Positions 1 through 8,990 of a stretch of DNA of 64,000 nucleotides are shown one piece after another. The notes under the pieces were generated by a model. The model did not search any database, had not been told where the DNA came from, and saw nothing but the letters and a program-made list of their open reading frames with translations. A program made the translations under genes and the position numbers. The first letter of the stretch is position 1. Every line of letters begins with the position of its first letter. This DNA is from Bacteroidota bacterium (GTDB lineage Bacteria; Bacteroidota; Bacteroidia; AKYH767-A; OLB10). The DNA is taken from contig JADKJB010000032.1 in the NCBI GenBank assembly GCA_016722525.1, positions 245,396-309,395 of the forward strand. Reading direction: 5' to 3'.

Positions 1-53
1 AAAGCACCAATCGCAAGAAAGCCGCCTAACACTAATTTTTGAACGTTTTTCAT
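1..53 (-). CDS. N-terminus of an exported protein (partial)
   Basis: Reading leftward from an ATG at 53-51, the frame stays open to the window edge and encodes a start typical of a signal peptide: MKNVQKLVLGGFLAIGA. Only 17 codons are visible, so no family can be assigned. It is divergent from the histidine kinase that begins at 328, and the 274 bp between them must hold both promoters. Confidence is limited by the length; the charged N-terminus followed by a hydrophobic stretch is the only support. Confidence 0.45.
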   Translation of the reverse strand, partial: MKNVQKLVLGGFLAIGA

Positions 54-240
54 ATTTTTTATATTTTTAGAGGGTTTGTTCTGACGGGTCGTATCTAATA
101 TCCATGCCATGACCAACTCGAAACCTGGTTTTTGCAATTTTTATGAACAAATTATGTATGTAAAAAATTGATTATAAAGTAGATAGTTGATGTTAATAAG
201 TTCTGATTCTCCTTTTTAATACCCAAATTTGACTGCTATG

Positions 241-291
241 TTTTCCCAAAATGAAACAGTTTTCAATGAAATTTTCCCAAAATGAAACCGT
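241..291 (+). repeat. Pair of 20-bp direct repeats 31 bp apart
   Basis: Two near-identical copies start at 241 and 272 (TTTTCCCAAAATGAAAC followed by AGT or CGT; one mismatch in 20). The 31-bp period is about three helical turns, so both copies face the same side of the DNA. The first copy also contains an imperfect dyad, TGAAACAGTTTTCA. They lie just upstream of the kinase start and look like a duplicated activator or repressor site. The protein that binds them is unknown. Confidence 0.6.
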
Positions 292-296
292 TATGT

Positions 297-304
297 TACC
301 TTAG
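297..304 (+). promoter_or_regulatory. Candidate -7 box for the histidine kinase gene
   Basis: TACCTTAG matches the Bacteroidota -7 consensus TAnnTTTG at all but one position and sits 24 bp before the kinase ATG. No clear -33 TTTG is present. The adjacent duplicated site at 241-291 could compensate if the promoter is activator-dependent. I see no convincing sigma-54 -24/-12 element here. Confidence 0.4.
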
Positions 305-327
305 CACCTCAGAAAGGGCAAACAAAA

Positions 328-2783
328 ATGAATAGCAATTCCAGAATTAGAATATTTGTAATCGTCGCATTTTTAGCGTCCGGTAGTTTGCTTTACTATG
401 CTTATAGCCGAATGCAGGAAAATGTAAACAGCCTGGTAACAACAGTTAAAGAAAGCGCACAGCCAGATCGTGATTTGATTAGGATCAAAGAACTTTGGAC
501 TTCAATTAATGCTGCCGGTAATAACGTAAGAGCTTTTGCTGTAACGCGTGATAATAATTACCTGGTGCAATTCCTTGAAATGAAGGATACCTTGAAAGCA
601 GGTATTGATAGTTTAAAGTCAGGTGCTATTACAGCAGGACGAAACATTGATGATTTTATCAAGCTGGATACTCTGTTATCCTCAAAAATAGAAATTTATG
701 ATCATCTTCTTGAAATCAATTATAATCGGATTATTACTGATGCAATTAAAAACCTCGACGAAAATGAATTAAAAGACGATACTACTGATATTTTTAAGGA
801 TCAGGGATCTATGTTGCAGCGAATGTTTTCTGGTAAGTATAGTAGGAAGGCACTTAAGTTAAAAGCCGATAGTTTGCTTGCCGAAAGAAATACAAAGGTG
901 ACAGAGTTTAATAAAAACGCAAATCGTATCAGAGAAGAGGAAGCATTAAAATTAAGATGCAATCAGAAAAGGAATTAAATCTTCTGGCTGCTGATAAAAT
1001 TGTGACAGCTCAAATTGAACGGGTCATAAAAAAACTGGAACAAGCAGAAAGAGAGCGAATTAATTTTAAAGTTACCGAATCAGAAGCTACTGCAAATGAT
1101 GCTGCCAGATCGATACGAAATATTATGATTGTTGGGCTTTTGCTGATTTTAATTCTTCTGATTTTTGTTTTACGTGATATTGAAGTTTCCAATAAACGAC
1201 GAAAGGAACTTATTCTGGCAAGACAGGAAGCGGAAAAGCTGGCAAAGGCCAAAGAAGAATTTATGTCTACGATGAGTCATGAAATCAGAACACCTTTAAC
1301 TTCTGTGATTGGATTTTCTGAAAAATTGAGTCAAACCAATTTAGACGATACCCAACAACGTTTTATGAAAGCCATTTCCGGCTCATCAAGCCATTTGTTA
1401 TCAATAGTTAACGATGTTCTTGATTTTACTCGTGTTGATTCAGGTAAATTGAAATTTGAAGAAGTTCCATTTAAGGCAGCCGATATTTTTAATGAAGTAG
1501 GTGAATCCTTTATATGGAAGGCACAAGAAAAAGGTATTCAATTAAAATTTTATATCCAACCTATTGCTACATTAATTTTAAATGGCGATCCTGTTCGTTT
1601 AAGACAGGTATTGTTCAATTTAGTTGGAAATGCAATTAAGTTTACTGAAAAAGGAAGTGTAGATATTACTGCCACTTTTACGGATGAAAAGGAGAAAGCA
1701 ATTTTACTCTTTCATATTAGTGATACCGGTGTAGGAATTGCTGCTAATAGAATTGAAGCCATTTTTGGAGAATTTGAACAAGCCGATGCATCTGTGGTGA
1801 GAAAATTTGGAGGGAGTGGTTTGGGACTTTCTATTTCTAAACGGATTGTTGAACAACAAGGAGGAAGCATCACTGTAGAAAGTATGCCTGCCATTGGTTC
1901 AGTTTTCTCTGTTCGTATTCCTTACAAATGGGGTGAGCTTGAACCACGTGAAACTTCATTTACTGAAGATGAGCAGGAAACACCTTTGAAGGGACTGGCA
2001 GTTATTTTGGCTGAAGACGATCCTATGATAAGGGAATTGCAACATCATAGCCTTGAAAATTTAGGGGCCAAAGTGTTTCTTGCTGAAGATGGAAAACAAG
2101 CAATTTCTATATTTCACAAAAATCATGCTGATTTTATTCTTATGGATATTCAAATGCCTGAGATGACCGGACCCGAAGCCGTCAAAATTATCAGAAATGA
2201 TTTTCCGAAAATAAAAAAATGTCCCTGTGATTGCTATGACTGCAAATATCCTTCAACATGATTTGTTAAAATGGATGGAGGAAGGGATGTCTGATTTATT
2301 ACTAAACCATTCCGTGAGCAGGAATTGCTTGAGAAAATAAGTAAACTCCTGAATATTGAAACCAAAAATAAAAAGGAAATTTTAAAACCAAAAATTAAGG
2401 ATGCAGACCCTTACAGTTTTAATCAACCAAGACCTGAAAACTATTACGATCTAAATGAATTGATCGCCTCCTCACAAGGCAATAACGAATTCACCCGTAA
2501 AATGATCAACCTTTTTTTAACCAGCTCTTTCGCTTCTATTAATAATCTCAAGTTTCATCTCAAACAAAATAATTGGGAGCAACTTGGTAAAACTGCTCAT
2601 CGAATGATAGGCTCTTATAAGCAAATGGGAATTGGTTATGTGGCCTCCATGCTGAAAGAACTTGAAGAAACAGCTTCCGGTTCCCGAGAATTAGGTAAAG
2701 CAGCATGGCTCGTAAAAGAAACTGAATCGTACTCTTCAGAAGTTTTTGATTTATTAAAGAAAGAATTGAATAATTTTTCCTGA
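328..2783 (+). CDS. Membrane hybrid histidine kinase (HisKA-HATPase-REC-Hpt), frameshifted
   Basis: Sensor kinase of about 815 residues once three frame breaks are repaired. TM1 is near residues 8-25, then comes an all-helical periplasmic region of about 230 residues, and TM2 (LLLILILLIFVL) near 265-285. The HisKA phospho-acceptor is MSHEIRTP, followed by an HATPase (N box NLVGNAIKF, DTGVGIA, GGSGLGLS), a receiver domain (AEDD, LMDIQMPEM) and a C-terminal Hpt domain (TAHRMIGSYKQMG). The breaks are near 950, near 2210 and near 2300; in the last one the receiver motif TKPF is recovered by adding back one A. The Hpt histidine is present, but the usual K two residues before the conserved G is I. 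The NtrC-type regulator that follows is its likely phosphorelay partner. The periplasmic part looks like a CHASE3/4HB-type sensor; its ligand is unknown. Confidence 0.85.
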
Positions 2784-2878
2784 AATGTTATTCAATTTAA
2801 ATATTGCATTGATGTTTGAATGCGTGGAAAAAAGTAGTATTTTTTTTATTAAAAAGGCTTTATTAAAAATATAGTTTC

Positions 2879-4243
2879 ATGGTAGAAAGTTCCGGTAGTA
2901 AAACCAAAATTTTTGTTGTTGAAGATGATGAATGGTATCGCGAATATCTTGCTTATACATTAGCATTAGATCCTGATCATGATGTGAAGAGTTTTGCTAC
3001 AGGAAAGAAATTTCTATCCAGCCTGGATGAATGCCCCGATGTTGTAACCATAGATTATGGTTTACCTGATATGACCGGCGCTACTTTATTAAATGAAATC
3101 AAGAAAAAATTGCCTTCCGCTGAAGTAATAGTTATTTCTGAACAAGATAAAATTGATACGGCATTGCAGTTACTGAAAGCCGGTGCTTATGATTATTTCG
3201 TAAAAAGCAAAGATATCAGAGAACGCCTGATGAATACTTTGAACCACATAAAAGATGGTTTGAAACTAAAAACAGATTGAATTCTCTTGAAAAGAAGTGC
3301 TGAGCAAGTACGATTTTCGAAAGAATATTATTGGAAATTCTCCCGCCATGATCCGAATTTTCGAACTGATTGAAAAAACACTTAATAATAACTTAACTGT
3401 TACTATTACCGGCGAAACTGGTACCGGTAAAGAAGAAGTTGCCAGAGCTATTCATTTTAATTCAACTTTTAGTAAAGGACCTTTTGTTGCAATTAATATG
3501 GCAGCAGTTCCTAAAGAACTTGCTGAAAGTGAATTGTTCGCCACGAAAAAGGAGCCTTTACAGGTGCCATTGCTTCGCGAATGGGTAAATTTGAAGAAGC
3601 TAATAACGGAACTATTTTTCTTGATGAAATCGGTGATATGGAACTTGCGCTTCAAGTAAAATTATTGCGCGTATTACAAGAAAAAACTATTACAAAGGTT
3701 GGAGGTAACCAACAAATTAAAGTCAACAACAGAGTATTGGTTGCTACACATAAAAACCTTCGTGAGGAAGTTGAAAAAGGGAACTTTCGGGAGGATTTGT
3801 ATTATCGGATTTTTGGTCTCACCATTGACCTTCCTCCTTTAAGGGAAAGAGGTCAGGATATTCTTTTGCTCTTTGGACATTTTGTAAACTGGTTCTGCAA
3901 AGAAAATAATATGGCAAAAAAATCTTTTTCTAATGAGGTACAAGCATTGTTGTTAAATTATTCCTTTCCTGGAAATGTAAGAGAACTTAAATCTTTAGCT
4001 GAATTAGCTTGTGTAATGTCATCAGGAAATGAAATAACGGTTTCCGATATAAAAATTAACGACACCGCTTCGTCTGGCAGCTTCTTTAACGACCATATGA
4101 CTCTCGACGACTATACCCGGAAAATAATTAAACATTATCTCGATAGCAATGATCAAAATGTAACTGGCATAGCTAAAATGTTAGGCATTGGCAAATCCAC
4201 AATTTACAGGTATCTGAAGGATGAAAATTTAGAAAAAAAATAA
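2879..4243 (+). CDS. NtrC-family sigma-54 response regulator, frameshifted
   Basis: Receiver domain (FVVEDDE, phospho-Asp in TIDYGLPDMTG, K in DYFVKSKD), then an AAA+ sigma-54 activation domain with Walker A GETGTGKEE, the sigma-54 contact loop GAFTGA (3551-3568), Walker B GTIFLDEIGDM, the R-finger region DLYYRIFGL and PGNVRELKSL. The C-terminus is a Fis-type helix-turn-helix (NVTGIAKMLGIGKSTIYRYL). About 453 residues. Three single-base losses split it: two in the linker at about 3275 and 3295, and a missing G at about 3540 (ELFGHEKGAF is restored). It lies 95 bp downstream of the hybrid kinase and is probably phosphorylated through it. Target promoters are not evident in the window. Confidence 0.88.
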
Positions 4244-4303
4244 GTCTTGTCAACCGATGAATATTTAATAAAGCAAATGAGAACTTATCGTTTTCAAATT
4301 TCA

Positions 4304-4429
4304 ACTTGTCCCTTTCAACTTGTCCCTTGTCACTGTTCACTACTCACTTCTTACTGATCACTATTTACTGGTCACTGGAAACTGATCACTTGTCACTAAT
4401 CACTTGTTACTTGTCACTTGTCACTGATT
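4304..4429. repeat. Heptanucleotide tandem array 1 (18 units)
   Basis: Eighteen consecutive 7-bp units in exact phase, for example ACTTGTC, CCTTTCA, ACTTGTC, CCTTGTC, ACTGTTC, ACTACTC, ACTGATC and ACTGGTC. The consensus is ACTKGTC: ACT is nearly invariant, positions 4-5 vary and TC usually closes the unit. The array ends one base before the ATG of the S1-domain protein. The 7-bp unit is incompatible with a conserved reading frame. It resembles the short tandemly repeated repetitive sequences of cyanobacteria in design, not in sequence. Confidence 0.9.
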
Positions 4430-4430
4430 T

Positions 4431-4953
4431 ATGTCAAAACTAACTGACGCACAAAAACGATACATTGAAAATTAATCCCGGACAAAGGGCTACAGGAGTG
4501 ATTAAATCATTCCAGGATTTTGGTGCATTTGTTTCCATTGGCTTAGTCAGTGGATTACTTCACAATAAAAATATTCGTTGGGGTAGAGTAGAGCACCCTG
4601 AACATCATCTTCGGTTGAATCAAAAAATTGAAGTCATTATTCTGGAAGTTGATAAAACAAAACACCGGGTAGCCTTTGGTTTAAAGCAACTCAAAGAAGA
4701 TCCATGGGAAAAATTTGCTGAAAAGTATAAGATTGGCGATACGATTTCTGGAACTGTATTATTTAAAAAGCCCTATGGATTAGTGATGCTTATTGTCACC
4801 GGAATTGAAGCACTTCTGCATAAAAGTGAATTGCCTGAAGCAACAACTTCTGATGATCCTCTTGCATTTTATCAGGTTGATGATGCCTTTGAAGTAGTGA
4901 TCAAGGAAATCGATTTGAATGAAAAGCGGCTTAAAGTGAGCTTATTTCATTGA
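4431..4953 (+). CDS. Short two-domain S1 RNA-binding protein, frameshifted near its start
   Basis: About 174 residues with two S1 (OB-fold) domains: GQRATGVIKSFQDFGAFVSIG...LLHNKNIRWGRVEHPEHH, then GDTISGTVLFKKPYGLVM...EALLHKSELPE. They resemble internal repeats of ribosomal protein S1 (compare DLSWGRVSHPEE and GLKQL...PW), but the full-length protein has about six domains. The start is ATG at 4431 (MSKLTDAQKRYIE); one A is missing near 4468, which otherwise gives an early stop. It follows heptamer array 1 directly. It could be an S1 paralogue, a translation or ribosome-associated factor, or a fragment left from rpsA. A role in RNA binding is well supported; anything more specific is not. Confidence 0.75.
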
Positions 4954-5084
4954 GATTTGGAAGCAATTATGCTTTTTATGGAAATTGTTGTATTTTCTTG
5001 CTCATTTGCAACCTTTTCTGGTTAAATTTCATCTTTAATGGGTCAATATACTCAGCAACTATGTATAACTTTAAAAATAATTAC

Positions 5085-6974
5085 ATGAAAAAACTACTTA
5101 CTTTTTGCTTTTTATTCTTTCTTATTAGCCAAGTATCAAATGCTCAATGTGTTTCAAACCTCGTCTCAATAAATGGAACTTGTGGTATGGGAACATGCTC
5201 AGGCACGGTTGGAGTATCCTTTTCTGGTGGTGCATTACCACTTTCTGTTACACTTTCTGATGGATTTAACACCTGGGGACCTGTAAATGCAACCAGTTTC
5301 TGGCAATGGGGCAACCTTTGTCCCGGTATTTATTCCTTAACAGTGGTTGACGCGAATGGAGATACTTGTACTGGAATTAATAATTTCATAATTAATCAAT
5401 TTCCAATTCCTGTAGCAACTATAAATGTAACCAATGCAACCTGCGCAGGATGCAATGATGGCGCAGCAACAGTTAATGTTTCAGGCGGATCTCCTCCTTA
5501 TACATACCTTTGGTCTAATGGAGCAGTAGGTCCAGCTATCAATGGCTTGCCTCAAGGTACATATACCGTTTCAGTAACTGACATGAATGGCTGCTCGGAT
5601 GTTGAAACTTTTATGATCGGTGTTGGCTCAAACGGGTATTTCACCGTTGGTGGAAATGTTTATTTGGATCTAAATAGTAATGGTAGTAAAGATATTGGTG
5701 AGCCGGGTGTAAGCAACCAGCAAGTAAATGTTGTTCCAGGTAATGTAAATGCTCTTACAAATAGCCAAGGCGATTATGCAGTAGTTGTTTCTCCGGCTTC
5801 TTATGATGTTACTTTTCAAAGTTCATCAGCGTGGAATCTCACTTCTGCTCCTTCAACCTATTCTGCCAATGTAACTACTGCTTCCGTGTCAGGTCTTGAT
5901 TTTGGAATCTTTCCGGATTCAGCAAATGGTTCTGCTGTAATTTCATTTACAAGCGGATGGCCCAGATGTAATTGGTTGGTGCCTTATTATTTAACCATTC
6001 ATAATAATGGTTTTACAGTTTTGGATGGTGTGATGACCTTAACATATAATTCCTTATTGAATTATTCATCTTCCAGTGTAGCACCATTCTCTCACATTGG
6101 AAATGTGCTTACCTATAACTATTCCAACTTATCACCAGGTCAGACAATCACCATTGTTGCTAATTTTATTGAGCCTGCCGGAAGCCTAACTATTTCCAGC
6201 AATCTTGCAATAACAGGAACAGATGCTTTTGGTTTCCAATTTGCCGAAAATTCTACCTTAACACAATTGGTTACCTGTTCCTATGATCCAAACGATAAAG
6301 CCGTGCAGCCTGAAGGACAGGGAGCAAGTAATTTTGTAACCATGGATTCCTGGCTTAATTACATGATCCGTTTCCAAAATACAGGAAACGATACTGCATT
6401 TACGGTAGTGCTTATTGATACAATGAATGCCGGACTTGATTTAGCTACTTTTACACTTATTGATGCATCTCATTCTGTTAATGTGACCACCAGACCTGGA
6501 AATGAAGTTACATTTACCTTCGATAATATTCTTCTTCCTGATAGTACTACCAACGAACCTGCAAGCAATGGGTATGTTATTTATAGAATAAAAGGAAATG
6601 CTACAAATCCTGATCCTACTCCCGTTACCAATACTGCATATATTTATTTTGATCTCAATTTACCAATCGTAACCAATTCCACTCTGACCACTTTGAGTGA
6701 TAATTTTTTAGGTATTGCAGATGTGAACGATGACACAGGCTTGTATAATATTTTCCCAAATCCTATGAAAAATGGTGCACTACTTAAATATACCGGCACT
6801 GATAGTCATATTGCTTTAGTTGAATTAATGGATATATCTGGTCGTTTAATCGGAAAACCACAAACCATGAATAATGGATCGCTGTTTATTTCTAAAGAAG
6901 GACTTTCATCTGGTACTTATTTGGTAAAAATAACTGCAGATTCCGTTTCATATCTGAGATTGGTAGTGCAGTAA
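5085..6974 (+). CDS. T9SS-secreted surface protein with SprB and SdrD-like repeats
   Basis: About 629 residues. I start at 5085, where MKKLLTFCFLFFLISQVSNAQ is a clean signal peptide; the frame is open further upstream but that part looks non-coding. It contains an SprB-type repeat (TCAGCNDGAATVNVSGGSPP...YLWSNG...GTYTVSVTDMNGC), an SdrD B-like domain (GNVYLDLNSNGSKDIGEPG), then a region with DPNDKAVQPEG and a DUF11-like beta domain (RFQNTGNDTAFTVVLIDT). The C-terminus is a type A T9SS sorting domain (YNIFPNPMKNG...LMDISGRLIG...LSSGTYLVKI). It is probably exported across the outer membrane and anchored as an adhesin-like protein. It is intact and lies between the two heptamer arrays. Confidence 0.88.
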   Translation: MKKLLTFCFLFFLISQVSNAQCVSNLVSINGTCGMGTCSGTVGVSFSGGALPLSVTLSDGFNTWGPVNATSFWQWGNLCPGIYSLTVVDANGDTCTGINNFIINQFPIPVATINVTNATCAGCNDGAATVNVSGGSPPYTYLWSNGAVGPAINGLPQGTYTVSVTDMNGCSDVETFMIGVGSNGYFTVGGNVYLDLNSNGSKDIGEPGVSNQQVNVVPGNVNALTNSQGDYAVVVSPASYDVTFQSSSAWNLTSAPSTYSANVTTASVSGLDFGIFPDSANGSAVISFTSGWPRCNWLVPYYLTIHNNGFTVLDGVMTLTYNSLLNYSSSSVAPFSHIGNVLTYNYSNLSPGQTITIVANFIEPAGSLTISSNLAITGTDAFGFQFAENSTLTQLVTCSYDPNDKAVQPEGQGASNFVTMDSWLNYMIRFQNTGNDTAFTVVLIDTMNAGLDLATFTLIDASHSVNVTTRPGNEVTFTFDNILLPDSTTNEPASNGYVIYRIKGNATNPDPTPVTNTAYIYFDLNLPIVTNSTLTTLSDNFLGIADVNDDTGLYNIFPNPMKNGALLKYTGTDSHIALVELMDISGRLIGKPQTMNNGSLFISKEGLSSGTYLVKITADSVSYLRLVVQ

Positions 6975-7002
6975 AAAATCCAAAAATTCAAAACTTAGTT
7001 AT

Positions 7003-7038
7003 TGTAACAAGGACGTATCAAAGTACGTCCTTGTTACA
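7003..7038 (+). terminator. Perfect 15-bp hairpin after the T9SS protein
   Basis: TGTAACAAGGACGTA, a 6-nt loop, then the exact complement TACGTCCTTGTTACA, starting 29 bp after the stop codon. The tail is TTTATAG, a weak U-run. It may act as a terminator or mRNA-protecting hairpin. Its perfect symmetry also allows a role as a protein-binding dyad. Confidence 0.6.
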
Positions 7039-7291
7039 TTTATAGGAACGCTCCGGATTGCCAAATTCAATTAAAAAACTAATTTTTCAGAACTGTTACT
7101 TTACGTTATTTTCCTAAAACCAAGTATTTAACTTCATCTGACTAAGGATAACATCAAACTTGGTGCTTTTTTTAACTCACTCATTTCAACTTGTCCCTAA
7201 ACTTCTTCAATAAACAGGTCAGCAGGCATGCTAACCTTACGGCCAAACTATAGTGAGAAAATATTACCCACTCACCCACTAACATTTAAAA

Positions 7292-7452
7292 ACTTGTCCC
7301 TTTCAACTTGTCACTTTTTACTGGTTACTGGTCACTGGTCACTGAAAACTTGTAACTTGTCCCTTTCCACTTGTCACTTTTTACTGGTCACTGTTCACTG
7401 GCTACTGAAAACTTGTAACTTGTCCCTAACAACTTGTCCCTTTCCATTTTCA
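7292..7452. repeat. Heptanucleotide tandem array 2 (23 units, 63-bp higher order)
   Basis: Twenty-three units of 7 bp in unbroken phase (ACTTGTC, CCTTTCA, ACTTGTC, ACTTTTT, ACTGGTT, ACTGGTC, ACTGAAA, ACTTGTA and so on). Units 3-11 and 12-20 align as a 63-bp duplication differing at a few bases. The first three units are identical to the first three of array 1, and the orientation is the same. It lies 2.9 kb from array 1 and is again non-coding. Confidence 0.9.
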
Positions 7453-7622
7453 CATGGTCATAGTCAACAAACTCAATAATTCAAGTACTGAAATTAGTTC
7501 GGTTTGTTGAAAAATCATAAACCTTGACTACTTTATCTCAGTTTTAAACAGGCTTTTTTACTTAACTTTGAACTGTTAATTTTACCCTAAACAGATATTA
7601 ATTATTTCAATTTCAATATTTT

Positions 7623-8971
7623 ATGGCTCAGGTGGAAATGAAAATGCCCAAAATGGGAGAGAGTGTTGCCGAAGCAACCATAATCAGGTGGCTTAAAAAT
7701 GAAGGAGATCGGGTTGAATCCGATGAATCAGTTCTTGAAATTGCCACTGATAAAGTTGATTCTGAAGTTCCATCTTCTGTAGCCGGAACATTAGTAAAAA
7801 AAATGTTTAACGAAAATGATGTGGTTCAGGTTGGTGCTGTAATTGCGATTATCAATACAGGTGGTGAAGACAGTCCTACTCCGGCCCCTGTTATTGCAGC
7901 CACAGTTGCTTCAGTTGCCGCTGCTGCTCCAGTTGCCATGCCAGCTAACCCAATTGCAGTTCCATATGTTGCGCAACCTGCTGTTTCAACAAATGGTGCC
8001 GGTCGATTTTATTCTCCATTAGTCAGAACTATAGCACAACAGGAAAATATCTCTCAAAACGAACTGGATGCAATCGTAGGTACAGGTGCAGAGGGACGTG
8101 TTACCAAAAAAGATGTACTCCTTTTTCTGGAAAGGAAACAATCCGGTGGCGCTGCATTGGCTTCAGAACCTGTTGTAGTAGCTGCAAAAGCTCCAGAATC
8201 TGAAAATGTAATTGCTTCACCTGTTGCGAAGGCAACAAATTCAACTCCTGCTATTTCTGTTTCTGGTGAATTTGAAATAATTGAGATGGATCGCATGCGT
8301 AAGCTTATCGCTGAACACATGGTGAAATCGAAAACAACTTCTCCCCACGTGACTTCGTATGTGGAAGCTGACGTTACTAATCTGGTAATGTGGAGGAATA
8401 GGGAGAAAGGAATGTTTGAAAAAGAAAAAGAAAAAATCACCTTCACTCCGATTTTTATTGAAGCTATTGCACGGGCAATAAAAGATTTTCCGATGATCAA
8501 TATTTCGGTTGATGGAACTAATTTAATAGTCAAAAAAATATCAATATTGGAATGGCTGCAGCTTTGCCATCAGGTAACCTTATCGTTCCTGTAATAAAAA
8601 ATGCAGATAGAATGAATTTGCTGGGACTTACTAAAACTGTTAATGACCTGGCCAATAGAGCACGTGCAGGAAAATTAACTCCTGATGAAATTCAGGGTGG
8701 AACCTATACGATTACTAACGTGGGTAGTTTTGGAAATGTGATGGGAACACCAATCATCAATCAGCCACAGGTAGCAATTATGGCCGTCGGCGCTATTCGC
8801 AAGAAACCTGCTGTTATAGAAACCCCTTTTGGTGATACATTGGGCATCAGACACATGATGTTCCTTTCTCATTCCTATGACCACCGTGTAGTAGACGGCG
8901 CTTTGGGAGGTTCATTTGTACGACGTGTAGCCGATTATTTGGAGCAATTTGATATTAACAGAGAAATTTAA
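7623..8971 (+). CDS. 2-oxoacid dehydrogenase E2, dihydrolipoamide acyltransferase, one frameshift
   Basis: Transfers acyl groups from lipoyl-lysine to CoA in a 2-oxoacid dehydrogenase complex. The N-terminal lipoyl domain carries EIATDKVDSEVPS, with the lipoylated Lys at residue 44. Then come an Ala/Pro-rich linker, a peripheral subunit-binding domain (FYSPLVRTIAQQENIS...GRVTKKDVLLFL) and the catalytic domain ending in SHSYDHRVVDGALGG (catalytic His and Asp). One A is missing from an A-run near 8535; restoring it joins VKK to NINIGMAAALPSGN. About 450 residues. The DKVDSEVPS motif fits branched-chain or generic E2s, so the substrate is open. E1 beta lies about 2.5 kb away on the other strand and E3 near 49 kb; no E1 alpha is in the window. 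Confidence 0.9.
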
Positions 8972-8990
8972 TCTTATATATTTTAGAATT

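Larger units (their letters stand above)
6975..7622. other. 648-bp intergenic region without a credible gene
   Basis: It holds a perfect 15-bp inverted repeat (7003-7038), an isolated heptamer motif ACTTGTC at 7189-7195 followed by CCT, and the long heptamer array at 7292-7452. An open frame of 83 codons at 7228-7479 is only the array read through and has no protein-like composition. The last 170 bp before the E2 gene is AT-rich with no clear promoter. Confidence 0.7.

Noticed and set aside
3297..4243. Sigma-54 activator as separate genes without receiver domain
   Set aside because: Three single-base losses fully account for the split; the receiver, AAA+ and HTH regions are collinear.
4950..5084. 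Longer N-terminus of the T9SS protein
   Set aside because: The upstream part overlaps the S1 gene end and would bury the signal peptide; the start at 5085 is clean.
7117..7172. Possible terminator ACCAAGT...ACTTGGT followed by seven T
   Set aside because: The loop would be about 40 nt and the stem only 7 bp, so it is weak; no transcript clearly ends there.
4304..7452. The repeat arrays as CRISPR
   Set aside because: Units are 7 bp with no unique spacers between repeats, and there are no cas genes nearby.
7228..7479. An 83-codon open frame over heptamer array 2
   Set aside because: Its composition (repeated Leu/Ser/Thr/Cys/His) is simply the repeat translated; no start context, family or conservation supports it.
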